Shown piece by piece: positions 16,982-25,244 of a stretch of DNA of 64,000 nucleotides. The DNA comes from Amycolatopsis benzoatilytica AK 16/65 (GTDB taxonomy: Bacteria; Actinomycetota; Actinomycetes; Mycobacteriales; Pseudonocardiaceae), in NCBI RefSeq assembly GCF_000383915.1, contig NZ_KB912942.1:4679039-4743038 (forward strand), read 5' to 3'. The translations under genes were made by a program, and so were the position numbers. Positions within the stretch are counted from its first letter, which is position 1, and each line of letters starts with the position of its first letter. The notes beneath the pieces are model-generated. The model had not been told where the DNA came from and searched no databases. It saw only the letters and a program-made list of their open reading frames with translations.

Positions 16982-18586
16982 TCAGCCGTCTTGGCGGGCT
17001 ACGGCGAGCATTTCGGCGACGTCCACCAGCTTCACTCGCGGCCGCCGCTGCCGGCGCCCCGCGTCCACTTCGTGGTCGTTGATCCGCCGCCACCCGCCGA
17101 GATCGATGTGCCGCGGCAGCACGTCAGCGATGTCCCCGGCTTCGGCCGGGGCTGGGAGCCTTCCTTCGCGGAAGTCGTCGAGGAGGGCCCCGACAGTGTC
17201 CCGCGCACACTTGCGGTTGGTGCCGATCACACCGGACGGACCGCGCTTGATCCATCCCGTCGCGTAGACGCCGGGCACCGCCACCCGGCCGGCGTCGTTG
17301 GGGATGACGCCCCGCCGGTCGTCGAACGGCAAGCCGGGCAAGGGCGAACCGCGGTAGCCGACCGAACGGAACACGAGCCCGCAGGCCAGTTCCTCGAAGT
17401 CGTCGGTCGGGATCGCGCGCACCACGCCGTTGTCCGCGACGAGCCGGGTGCGGCACAACCGGACACCCTCCACCCAGCCGTCGCCGGTGATCTCAGTCGG
17501 CGCGGCCAGGAACCGCAGGGCGACCCGACGGTCCGCGCTCGGCCGGCGACCGGCCAGCTCGGCCAAAAGGTCTATTTTGGACTCGCCGTCCGGCTCCGGC
17601 AGTTCCTCCGGCCGTACCACGAGGTCCGCCCCGGGTGTCCGCGCCAAGCCGAGCAGTTCCTTCGTCGTGAACGCGGCTTGCACGGGCCCGCGCCGCCCGA
17701 CCACGACGACTTCGCGGACCGAACTCGACCGCAGCTGCGCCAGGGCCGGGTCGGCGATGTCGGTCTTCGCCAGGCGCTCCGGGTCGGCAGTCAGAATCCG
17801 GGCGACGTCCAGCGCCACGTTCCCGTTGCCGATCACCACCGCCCGCTCCCCCGACAGGTCGAAGGTGCGATGGGCGAAGTCGGGATGGCCGTTGTACCAG
17901 CCGACGAACTCCGTCGCCGAATGACTGCCCGGCAGGTCCTCGCCCGGAATCCCGAGCGGCCGGTCGGTGAGCGCCCCGACCGCGACCACCACCGCGTGGT
18001 ACCGCTCGCGCAGCTCGTCGATCCTCAGATCGGAGCCGATCTCCGTGTTGAGGAACAGGCGGAAACCCTTGCGCCGCATGGTGTTCGCGAAGGCCCGAGT
18101 CGCGTCCTTGGTGTCCTGGTGGTCCGGCGCGACGCCGAAGCGCACCAGACCACCAGGTGTCGGCAGCCGCTCGAACATGTCGACGCGGACGTCCAAGCCG
18201 CGTTGGGCCAGCAGTTCCTCGGCTGCATAGCAGGCCGCTGGGCCCGAACCGACCACGGCCACCCGCAAGTCGCCACCCGCCCACTCGCGGACCCGCGCGA
18301 CCTGTTGCTCCTGCGGGTAATCGCGACGGCCCGGGCCGTCGAACCACCGCGCGTTGAGCTCTTCGAACGGGATCTGCTCGTCGGTGAGGTCGTAGTCGGC
18401 GCTGATCGCGCCGACCGGGCAGACCTCGACGCACGCCCCGCAGTCGACGCAACCGGCCGGGTCGATGTAGAGCATTTCGGCCGTGCCGTAGTCCGGCTCG
18501 TCCGGCGTGGGGTGGATGCAATTCACCGGGCACACCGCGACGCACGAAGCGTCGTTGCAGCACGCGCGGGTGACGACGTGGGTCAT
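16982..18586 (-). CDS. Ferredoxin--NADP reductase with N-terminal ferredoxin domain (FprB-like)
   Basis: 534 residues. The N-terminal 60 residues form a bacterial ferredoxin with two Cys clusters (Cys15/19/23 region with CVAVCP, and CVDCGACVEVCP at 46-57). Then comes an adrenodoxin-reductase-type FAD domain (VVGSGPAACYAAEEL near 110) and an NADP domain (VIGNGNVALDVARI). It should pass electrons from NADPH to ferredoxins, plausibly to the 3Fe-4S ferredoxin at 21337 that serves the P450, or to the Rieske enzyme. The start is ATG 18586; the longer frame upstream is the alcohol dehydrogenase region. Confidence 0.9.
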   Translation of the reverse strand: MTHVVTRACCNDASCVAVCPVNCIHPTPDEPDYGTAEMLYIDPAGCVDCGACVEVCPVGAISADYDLTDEQIPFEELNARWFDGPGRRDYPQEQQVARVREWAGGDLRVAVVGSGPAACYAAEELLAQRGLDVRVDMFERLPTPGGLVRFGVAPDHQDTKDATRAFANTMRRKGFRLFLNTEIGSDLRIDELRERYHAVVVAVGALTDRPLGIPGEDLPGSHSATEFVGWYNGHPDFAHRTFDLSGERAVVIGNGNVALDVARILTADPERLAKTDIADPALAQLRSSSVREVVVVGRRGPVQAAFTTKELLGLARTPGADLVVRPEELPEPDGESKIDLLAELAGRRPSADRRVALRFLAAPTEITGDGWVEGVRLCRTRLVADNGVVRAIPTDDFEELACGLVFRSVGYRGSPLPGLPFDDRRGVIPNDAGRVAVPGVYATGWIKRGPSGVIGTNRKCARDTVGALLDDFREGRLPAPAEAGDIADVLPRHIDLGGWRRINDHEVDAGRRQRRPRVKLVDVAEMLAVARQDG

Positions 18587-18597
18587 CGCTGGCGTCC

Positions 18598-19710
18598 TCA
18601 GAAGTCGATGACGCCGCGAAGGTTGATGCCCGCGTGCATGTCGCGATAGCCCTGGTTGATCTCCTCCAGGGAATAGCGGCGGGTGATCAGCTCGTCCAGC
18701 ATCAGGTGCCCCTCTTGGTAGAGGCGCAGCAGGTCCTCGACCGCCCGGGTGGGCTGCATCATGCCGAACAGCGAGCCCTGGATCCGTTTCTGGTACATAG
18801 CCAGCTCGAACAGGCTCACCGGGATGCCGTACTCGACGACGTTGCCCATGCTGGTCAGCACGACCGTGCCGGCCTTGCGGATCGAAGCGAACGCCTCCGC
18901 CACGTGCTCGCCGGTGACGACGCCGACGGTCACGATCGCCGAGTCCGCGCCCTGCCCGTTGGTCAGGGCTTGGGCGAGGTCCGTCGCCTGCTGCATGTTC
19001 TCGAAGGCGTCCGTCGCGCCCAGCTTGAGCGCCGCCTCCCGGTGGAACGGAGCCGGGTCGACCGCGATGATCCGTGACGCGCCGGCGAACTTGGCGCCTT
19101 GCACGGCGTTGATGCCGATCCCGCCGACGCCCATGACGATCACGACCTGGCCGGGCTGGACCGCGGCGGCGTTGACCGCCGAGCCCCAGCCGGTCGGCAC
19201 TCCGCAGCCGACCAGCGACGCGACCGAGAGCGGGATCTCCGGGTCGATCTTCAGGGCTCCCCATTCCGGCAGCACCGAGTACTCCGAGAACGTCGACACC
19301 AGCGAGCACTGGCCGACGTCCTTCCCGTCCTCGGTGTGCAGCCGGAAAGTGCCGTCCAGTTGGGTGCCCAGCATCATGTAGGCCCCGTTGTCGCACAGGT
19401 TCTGCATGCCGCGAGCGCACCACGTGCACCGGCCGCAGCCCGGGATGAACGCCGCGACGACGTGGTCGCCGACCTTCAGGTCGCGCACTCCGGGACCGAC
19501 CTTTTCGACGACGCCCGCTCCTTCGTGCCCGCCGCAGAACGGGTAGGCCATCGCCGGGACGTCGCCCTTCGCGTAATGGTCGTCGGAGTGGCAGAGGCCG
19601 GCATGCTCGAAGCGCACCAGGACCTCGAACTCCTTCGGGTCGTCGACCTCCACCTCGACGATTTCCCATTCGCCGGGCGCCTCGAACAGGACTGCCGCGC
19701 GCGACTTCAT
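18598..19710 (-). CDS. Zinc-type NDMA-dependent alcohol dehydrogenase
   Basis: 370 residues. Catalytic zinc residues Cys40 (GLCHSDD) and His62-Glu63 (GGHEGAG) and structural zinc cysteines 92, 95, 98 and 106 are present, with a Rossmann motif VMGVGGIGIN. The sequence resembles the NDMA-dependent family, whose members in actinobacteria are linked to mycofactocin and keep NAD(H) tightly bound. It probably oxidises an alcohol of the pathway to an aldehyde for the aldehyde dehydrogenases. The ATG overlaps the stop of the SCP2 gene (ATGA). Confidence 0.88.
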   Translation of the reverse strand: MKSRAAVLFEAPGEWEIVEVEVDDPKEFEVLVRFEHAGLCHSDDHYAKGDVPAMAYPFCGGHEGAGVVEKVGPGVRDLKVGDHVVAAFIPGCGRCTWCARGMQNLCDNGAYMMLGTQLDGTFRLHTEDGKDVGQCSLVSTFSEYSVLPEWGALKIDPEIPLSVASLVGCGVPTGWGSAVNAAAVQPGQVVIVMGVGGIGINAVQGAKFAGASRIIAVDPAPFHREAALKLGATDAFENMQQATDLAQALTNGQGADSAIVTVGVVTGEHVAEAFASIRKAGTVVLTSMGNVVEYGIPVSLFELAMYQKRIQGSLFGMMQPTRAVEDLLRLYQEGHLMLDELITRRYSLEEINQGYRDMHAGINLRGVIDF

Positions 19711-20096
19711 TCGAACTCCACCTTCCCCATCGTCTGCTGGATGTACATGAAGGCAGGCATGTTCTTCAGCATCTGCGCCATCTTCCCGCGCACCCGCAGC
19801 TTGCCCCGGGTCATCGCGACGGTCGGATTGATGCTGCCGTCGAAGCATCCGCGCCAGGTGTCGCTGCTGCCGCTGATGAGGAAGTCTGCCTTGTCGAGGT
19901 CTTCCTGGGACGCGACGCGCACCTCGGTGACCCGGCCCTTGTCGAAGCTGACGAAGAACTGGCCCTCGACCGGGGCCTCGTACTTGTAGGCCATGTCGAA
20001 GTCGATGTTCTTTCCCTTTTCGGCCCATTCCGGGTCGTTGTTGAGGGCGTCGGCCATCGCCTCGTAGAACTCGACGCTTCCGAGTTTCACGGTCAT
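19707..20096 (-). CDS. SCP2-type sterol-carrier domain protein
   Basis: 129 residues matching a small SCP2 sterol-transfer fold (ISGSSDTWRGCFDGSINPTVAMTRGKLRVRG is the typical segment, about 74-104). Such domains bind sterols, fatty acyl-CoA or other lipids in a hydrophobic tunnel. It lies between the P450 gene and the alcohol dehydrogenase gene, with which it overlaps by 4 bases. It may carry the hydrophobic substrate to the oxidising enzymes; this is inference. Confidence 0.85.
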   Translation of the reverse strand: MTVKLGSVEFYEAMADALNNDPEWAEKGKNIDFDMAYKYEAPVEGQFFVSFDKGRVTEVRVASQEDLDKADFLISGSSDTWRGCFDGSINPTVAMTRGKLRVRGKMAQMLKNMPAFMYIQQTMGKVEFE

Positions 20097-20122
20097 CTCT
20101 ACACTCCTTTGTGCGGGGGTTA

Positions 20123-21340
20123 TCAGAGGGATTCGCCGAGGACCAACGGCAGTTTCAGCACGCCCTTGACCTGGCTGAGGTGCCGGACCGGCGGGTCGGC
20201 GGGGTCCAGCCGGTAGTCGGGGATCCGGCGGTGCAGCTCTTCGAACGCGACGCGCAGCTCCAGCCGGGCCAGGTGGGAGCCGACGCAGCGGTGGTTGCCG
20301 GCGCCGAACGCCAGGTGCGGATTGGGATCACGGGCGAGGTCGACGTCGTCCGGGTCGGCGAACTTGGCAGCGTCGTGGTTGGCCGAGGCGAACGGGATGA
20401 GGATCTTGTCCCCCGCCCGCAACTGGACGCCGTCGAGCACATGGTCTTCCTTCACCACGCGCGCCGGGCAGACCGCAGACTCCCAGCGCAGCATCTCCTC
20501 CACCGCGGTCGGCACCAGGCCGAGGTCGTCGACGAGCTGCTTGCGCACCTCCGGGTGCTCGGCGAAGTAGATCACCGTGTGCGCGAGCTGCCCCTGCACG
20601 GTGTGCAGGCCGCCGATGAGGAAAAGGAACAGGATGTTGAGGACCTCGAACTGGGTCAGCGCGCGGTCCTCGAACGTGCCGTTGATGAGGATCTGCGTGA
20701 TGTCCTCGCCGTCCCCGGAGTCGGCGCGCTCGTCGATCATTTCCGCGAAGTAGGCGTAGACCTCCATCGCTGCGCCCATCCGGACCTCGGTGGTGCGTTC
20801 CTCGCTGGCCCCCGGTTCGCCGAGCACGATCGTGTCGGCCCAGCCGTTGAACTTGTCGGCGTCTTCGGCGTTCCAGCCCATCAGGGCGAGAAAAACCCTG
20901 CTGGGCAGAGCTTTCGCGAAGGCATCGACGAAATCGACCTTGTCGTGCTTGAGCATCTCGTCGATCAGCTCGCCGGCGATCTCGCGGATGCGGGGTTCCA
21001 GATCGGCCATCCGCTTCGGCGAGAACAGCGGGTTGATCAACTTGCGGTAGATGCCGTGGTCCGGCGGGTCCACCTCGATCGGGATCATCGGGCCGTCCTG
21101 GCCGATGGTGTTCGGCACGTTGACCGATTCGCTCGAGAACACCCCGGGGTTGCGCAGGATCTCCTGAATCGTGTCGTACTCGGTCGCGATCCAGTGGCCG
21201 CCGTAGCGCGGGCTGTGCGCCACCGGGCATTTCTGCCGCATCTGCGCGTACACGTCGTAGACGGTGTCGGCGAGATCGGGCGAGTGGATGTCGAAGTCGT
21301 ACTGAACGTCGGCGCTCGCCGCGTCCTTCAGTTCGGTCAT
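20123..21340 (-). CDS. Cytochrome P450 with altered I-helix acid residue
   Basis: 405 residues, normal for a class I bacterial P450. Heme ligand Cys352 sits in FGAGNHRCVG and the ExxR pair is Glu282/Arg285. The I-helix reads IGGLHTV (242-248): Thr247 is kept, but the usual Asp/Glu before it is His246. That acid helps proton delivery to oxygen, so activity may be tuned or unusual. It overlaps the ferredoxin gene by 4 bases, which makes that ferredoxin its likely electron donor. Hydroxylation of the imported lipid is inferred. Confidence 0.9.
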   Translation of the reverse strand: MTELKDAASADVQYDFDIHSPDLADTVYDVYAQMRQKCPVAHSPRYGGHWIATEYDTIQEILRNPGVFSSESVNVPNTIGQDGPMIPIEVDPPDHGIYRKLINPLFSPKRMADLEPRIREIAGELIDEMLKHDKVDFVDAFAKALPSRVFLALMGWNAEDADKFNGWADTIVLGEPGASEERTTEVRMGAAMEVYAYFAEMIDERADSGDGEDITQILINGTFEDRALTQFEVLNILFLFLIGGLHTVQGQLAHTVIYFAEHPEVRKQLVDDLGLVPTAVEEMLRWESAVCPARVVKEDHVLDGVQLRAGDKILIPFASANHDAAKFADPDDVDLARDPNPHLAFGAGNHRCVGSHLARLELRVAFEELHRRIPDYRLDPADPPVRHLSQVKGVLKLPLVLGESL

Positions 21341-21552
21341 CGGGCGTCCTTTCCGTGGTAGGCGGCGGTGATCGCCTGCTCTGGGCAATTGCTCGCGGCC
21401 CGGTCCAGCTCGGCGATCTGCTCTGCGGTCGTGGCCTCGTCGGCGACGATCGCGAAACCTTCGTCGTCGCAGTCGAACAGTTCGGGAGCGGTGAGATAGC
21501 AGCGTCCGTGTCCCTTGCACAGCACGCGATCCACCGTCGCGACCTTGCTCAT
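21337..21552 (-). CDS. 3Fe-4S ferredoxin (P450 partner)
   Basis: 71 residues. Cysteines 12, 18 and 56 (CKGHGRC and NCP) give a three-cysteine pattern of actinobacterial [3Fe-4S] ferredoxins; the position of a fourth Cys is His15. The ATG overlaps the stop of the aldehyde dehydrogenase gene, and its own stop overlaps the P450 start. It probably passes electrons from the FprB-like reductase to the P450. Confidence 0.9.
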   Translation of the reverse strand: MSKVATVDRVLCKGHGRCYLTAPELFDCDDEGFAIVADEATTAEQIAELDRAASNCPEQAITAAYHGKDAR

Positions 21553-23048
21553 CCCCACTCCCCTCCGACGACTCCGTAGGCGCGGACGTCGAGGTCGGTG
21601 TCGAGGGCGGTGTAGAGACTGCGCGTCTTGGTATAGGCGAAGAGCCCTTCGACGCCGTTCTCCGAGCCGACTCCGCTCATTCCCCGCCCGGCCAGCGGGG
21701 TGCGCGCGACGTCGGCCTGCGCGACGTCGTTGATCCAGGTCAGTCCACCGCGCAGGCGCAGCGCGACTTCGCGGGCCTGCACCAGATTCGTGCCCCACAC
21801 CGCCGCGGCCAGCCCGTAGCGGGTGTCGTTGGCGATGCGGATCCCGTCCTCGACGCCGCGGTACCTGATGACCGACAGCACCGGACCGAAGATCTCCTCG
21901 TGCGCGGCCGGATTGTTGTTGTCCAGGTCGACCAGCACGGTCGGGCTGACGTAGTGGCCGCCCTCCGGCACCCCGGATGGCTGATCGCCGCCGACGAGCG
22001 CCCTCGCCCCGTGTTCGATCCCGGCCGCGACGAACTTCTCGACCTTCATCCGGGCGGCCGCGGAAATGACCGGCCCGACGTCGGTGGCGAAGTCGGCGGC
22101 CGGGCCGAGCCGCAGCACCGACGCACGTTCCTGGAGCAGCTCGGCGAACTCGTCGTAACGCTCGTCCGGCACGAGCATGCGGGTCGTGGCCACGCACGCC
22201 TGTCCGGCGTGCATCAGGCTGCTGAACAACGTCCCGCGCACGGCGAGTTCGGCATCGGCGTCGGGGAGGACTAGTGCGGGCGACTTCCCGCCCAGTTCGA
22301 GGATGACCTCCTTCGCGGTGGCGGCGGCCGCGGCCATGACCCTGGTGCCGACGGCAGTGCTGCCGGTGAAGCTGATCAGGTCGACGCCTGGATGCGCGAC
22401 CAGAGCCTCCCCGGCGGTCCGGTCGCCATGCACGATGTTGAGCACGCCAGGCGGCAAGCCGGCCTCGATCGCGGCGGCGGCGAGCGCGTCCGGCCCGACC
22501 GGGGTGAGCGGTGACGGCTTGAGCACCACGGTGTTGCCGGCCAGCAGGGCGGGCGCGATCTTCCACACGCACATGAACAGCGGGAAGTTGTACGGCGTGA
22601 AGGCACCGACCACCCCGACCGGCTCGCGGTGCAGTTCCCACTGGCCGAGGGAAGGACTCGCCTGGATCGGGAAACTCTCCGGGCGCTCCAGCAAAGGCGC
22701 CATGTCGGCGAAGTCGCGCAGGTGCGCCATCGGAGCCCCGACCTGCAGCATCGGGCAGAACCGCGCGGTGGCGCCGGTGTCGGCGATCAACTCGTCGACC
22801 AGGACGTCGAATCGGCTCTCCAGCGCCGTGGCCAGCCGCCGCAGCACCCCTGCCCGGTCGCCGGGGGACATCCGCGCCCAGGGTCCGTCGTCGAACGCCG
22901 CCCGGGCGGCTCGCACTGCCTCGTCGACCGTTTCGGCGGGCGAATCGGGCACCTTGGCGAAGACCTCGCCGGTCGACGGGTCGTCCACCGGCAGAACGCC
23001 TTCGGCGTCGGCCCAGCGGCCGCCGATGAAATTGCGGAAAGAACGCAT
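21549..23048 (-). CDS. Aldehyde dehydrogenase (second)
   Basis: 499 residues with LELGGKSPALV, FTGSTAVGTRV and HAGQACVATTR (catalytic Cys). It is longer than the 12149 paralogue and differs throughout, so the two probably act on different aldehydes. It lies between the MshD-like acetyltransferase gene and the ferredoxin gene in the same operon. Oxidation of a pathway aldehyde is inferred. Confidence 0.9.
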   Translation of the reverse strand: MRSFRNFIGGRWADAEGVLPVDDPSTGEVFAKVPDSPAETVDEAVRAARAAFDDGPWARMSPGDRAGVLRRLATALESRFDVLVDELIADTGATARFCPMLQVGAPMAHLRDFADMAPLLERPESFPIQASPSLGQWELHREPVGVVGAFTPYNFPLFMCVWKIAPALLAGNTVVLKPSPLTPVGPDALAAAAIEAGLPPGVLNIVHGDRTAGEALVAHPGVDLISFTGSTAVGTRVMAAAAATAKEVILELGGKSPALVLPDADAELAVRGTLFSSLMHAGQACVATTRMLVPDERYDEFAELLQERASVLRLGPAADFATDVGPVISAAARMKVEKFVAAGIEHGARALVGGDQPSGVPEGGHYVSPTVLVDLDNNNPAAHEEIFGPVLSVIRYRGVEDGIRIANDTRYGLAAAVWGTNLVQAREVALRLRGGLTWINDVAQADVARTPLAGRGMSGVGSENGVEGLFAYTKTRSLYTALDTDLDVRAYGVVGGEWG

Positions 23049-23093
23049 CGTCGCAGTCCTCCGTGTGATGCTGTTGACGTCGTTGTCGGTGGT

Positions 23094-23990
23094 TCAGTTG
23101 TCGGTGAGCGGGCGGACGTAGCAGAAGTCCGAGTGGTCATGCTCGAAAGCCAGCTCGCGTGAAGCGCTGACGAAGTCCGCCCGCAGGGCATCGACGTACA
23201 GCACCGCCCGGCGTGCGCCTGCCTCCTGCACGTCGAGCAATGCCTGGCTCAGCAGACCCTGCAGAAGCTCACGGCCGGCATCCGGGGTCTCCACGGCCAC
23301 GCAGGCCGGGTGGCCTGCCGGGTCTTCGGCGTCGACGCCGACCAGCAGACTGCCGTTTCCGTCCACATCGGACAGCCGAGTCATCGCGTGCCCGAACGGC
23401 GCCCGCTCGTCCGGAGCCATCGCCGTCCGGTGCCCGGCAACCACTTCCGGCGGCGGTTCCGCAGCCGGTGATCGCCGCACGTCAGCCGAAGGCCCGCGGT
23501 ACGGGCGGGAGCCGCCGAGGAGCCGCAGCGTTTTGAAGACGCCGTGTTCGACGATCGCCCCGAACCGGCGGGCCGTCCGTTCGGCTGCCGGGTGATTGCC
23601 GTGCGCCCACACGTGCAAGCGGCGCAGGCCCGGCACCCGTGCCCAGCCGTCCGGCCGCTCGTCGAGCAGCTCGGCGAGCAGGGTGGCGACCCCGTGCGAC
23701 CGGAATTCCGGGCGCACGACGAACTGGACGTCGCCGTCCCCGTCGGACAGCTCCAGCCGAAGGTAGGCCACGATGTCCGCCTCGGGCAGCCGGTCGAGTT
23801 CGGCGTTCCCGCGTTCTCCCTTGGGCGCTATCGTGACCACGATGTGGCGGGTCGCGCCCGTGCTTCGCTTCGCCGGCAGCGCTGTGGGGAATCCCGCTTC
23901 GGCGTCGAAAGCAGCCGCCGCGGTCAGCAGTTCGTCGACCTGGCGGGTTTCCTCGTCGTCGAGCGACTCCCGCCACCGGTAGCCGATCAC
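23094..23990 (-). CDS. Tandem GNAT acetyltransferase, MshD (mycothiol synthase)-like
   Basis: 298 residues with two GNAT-like halves. The first has VRPEFRSHGVATLLAELL (acetyl-CoA loop) and VWAHGNHPAAERTARRFG, a segment resembling mycothiol synthase. The second half ends with LYVDALRADFVSASRELAF. MshD acetylates Cys-GlcN-Ins in mycothiol synthesis, but this copy sits in a catabolic operon and overlaps the Rieske gene by 4 bases. It may be a paralogue that acetylates another amine or thiol. The name MshD is therefore not assigned. Confidence 0.7.
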   Translation of the reverse strand: MIGYRWRESLDDEETRQVDELLTAAAAFDAEAGFPTALPAKRSTGATRHIVVTIAPKGERGNAELDRLPEADIVAYLRLELSDGDGDVQFVVRPEFRSHGVATLLAELLDERPDGWARVPGLRRLHVWAHGNHPAAERTARRFGAIVEHGVFKTLRLLGGSRPYRGPSADVRRSPAAEPPPEVVAGHRTAMAPDERAPFGHAMTRLSDVDGNGSLLVGVDAEDPAGHPACVAVETPDAGRELLQGLLSQALLDVQEAGARRAVLYVDALRADFVSASRELAFEHDHSDFCYVRPLTDN

Positions 23991-25174
23991 GCGTCCGCCG
24001 TTTCCGCCAGCAGCCGCTTGAGCAGTCGCCGAAAAACCTGGTTGGCGACCTCGTTGCGGCCCAGCAGCATCGAGCCGGCGTCACGGCTGGCCATCCCGGC
24101 CTGCGAATCGCGCAGCACCGGGAAATCCTCCGCGTGCAGCACCGAAAGCAGGATCTGCCAGTTCTTCTCCCAGAGCTGTTCCCACCGCTCCGGCGGGAGA
24201 CCCGCTTCCTCGGGCGAGGGCACGATCAGCCGCATCTCCATGACCGAATGCGTCGGCGACTCCGGGTGCGGACGGAAGGTCAGCAGCTGGAAGTGGTCCG
24301 GTTGCTTGAGCAGCGTGCTGTTCGGGCCGAGGAAGTGCGTCTCGGTGACGTCTTCGACGAGGCTGCGGTCGCCGGGGTCCTCCTCGAGCCAGCGGTCGAT
24401 GCTCTTGCGCGGAGCGATGAACCTGCAGTGCCGGCCGAAATCCTCGAACACCATCACGTTGGTGTGGATGTACTTCGCGGCTGTGTTCGGATGGGCGTAC
24501 TGAACGTGGTAGCCGTCGAGGAAGGCGTCCTGCATGATTTTCCAGTTGGTCGGCTCCTCGAAGCCTTCCTGCCGGACGCAGGCGAGCCGGTCCAGTCGGT
24601 AGCCCGCGAGGATGGCGTCCATCTCGGGCCCGAGCCAGCCCGCGACGTCGATCTCCGCGCCCGCCCGGTCGATCACCCAGACGAACCCGTGGCGCTCCTC
24701 GCACGGCAGCTCGACCAGCCCGGCTTCGGCGCGGTCGAGCTCGCCGAAGGTGTTGTCCCGGGTGACCGTGCGCAGCTTGCCGTCGATGTCGTAGGACCAG
24801 CGGTGATACGGGCAGGAGAACAGCCGGCGGCGTCCGCTTGCCTCGCATTCCAGCAGCGCGCCGCGGTGCCGGCACAGGTTGACCAGAGCCTTCACCCCGC
24901 CGTCGCGCTGACGCGCGATGATCACGTTGTTGCGCGGCATCCGCACCGTCTTGAAGTCGAACGCGTTCGGGATCTCCGACCCGTGCGCAACGATCGTCGG
25001 GACCCGGCCGAACACGAGATCGCGCTCGCGCGCGGCGAGTTCCGGATCTGTGAACTCGCTCGCCTCGAAGGGCTCCACCTTGTCGAACTGATCGGTCGTG
25101 TCGTTCTTCAGGTGCTGCAGCGCCTGCCTGATCCGCGCTTCGCGGTCGGTCCCCGTTTCGTCCACCGTGACCAC
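23987..25174 (-). CDS. Rieske non-heme iron oxygenase, alpha subunit
   Basis: 395 residues. The Rieske cluster is CRHRG (Cys101, His103) and CPYHRW (Cys121, His124). The mononuclear iron site includes His223 and His228 in DGYHVQYAH. There is no beta subunit gene, as in KshA-type monooxygenases. It is the first gene of a 13-gene operon. GTG 25174 is given as start, but a GTG at 25165 is also possible; the operator at 25181-25201 ends 6 bases upstream, so the transcript may be leaderless. Electron supply may come from the reductases at 25245 or 28800. Confidence 0.88.
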   Translation of the reverse strand: MVTVDETGTDREARIRQALQHLKNDTTDQFDKVEPFEASEFTDPELAARERDLVFGRVPTIVAHGSEIPNAFDFKTVRMPRNNVIIARQRDGGVKALVNLCRHRGALLECEASGRRRLFSCPYHRWSYDIDGKLRTVTRDNTFGELDRAEAGLVELPCEERHGFVWVIDRAGAEIDVAGWLGPEMDAILAGYRLDRLACVRQEGFEEPTNWKIMQDAFLDGYHVQYAHPNTAAKYIHTNVMVFEDFGRHCRFIAPRKSIDRWLEEDPGDRSLVEDVTETHFLGPNSTLLKQPDHFQLLTFRPHPESPTHSVMEMRLIVPSPEEAGLPPERWEQLWEKNWQILLSVLHAEDFPVLRDSQAGMASRDAGSMLLGRNEVANQVFRRLLKRLLAETADA

Positions 25175-25180
25175 CTCACT

Positions 25181-25201
25181 AAATCTAACGACATAAGATA
25201 A
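25181..25201. promoter_or_regulatory. Candidate operator 3 (Rieske operon)
   Basis: The plus strand reads core CTAACGACATAAG (25185-25197) with AAAT and ATAA flanks; the minus strand core is CTTATGTCGTTAG. It lies directly upstream of the Rieske start and after the reductase stop at 25245, in a gap of 70 bases. Confidence 0.6.
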
Positions 25202-25244
25202 ACGGAAGCATGGATGTCCGCAACCGAGAACGGAGTTCCGGTTC

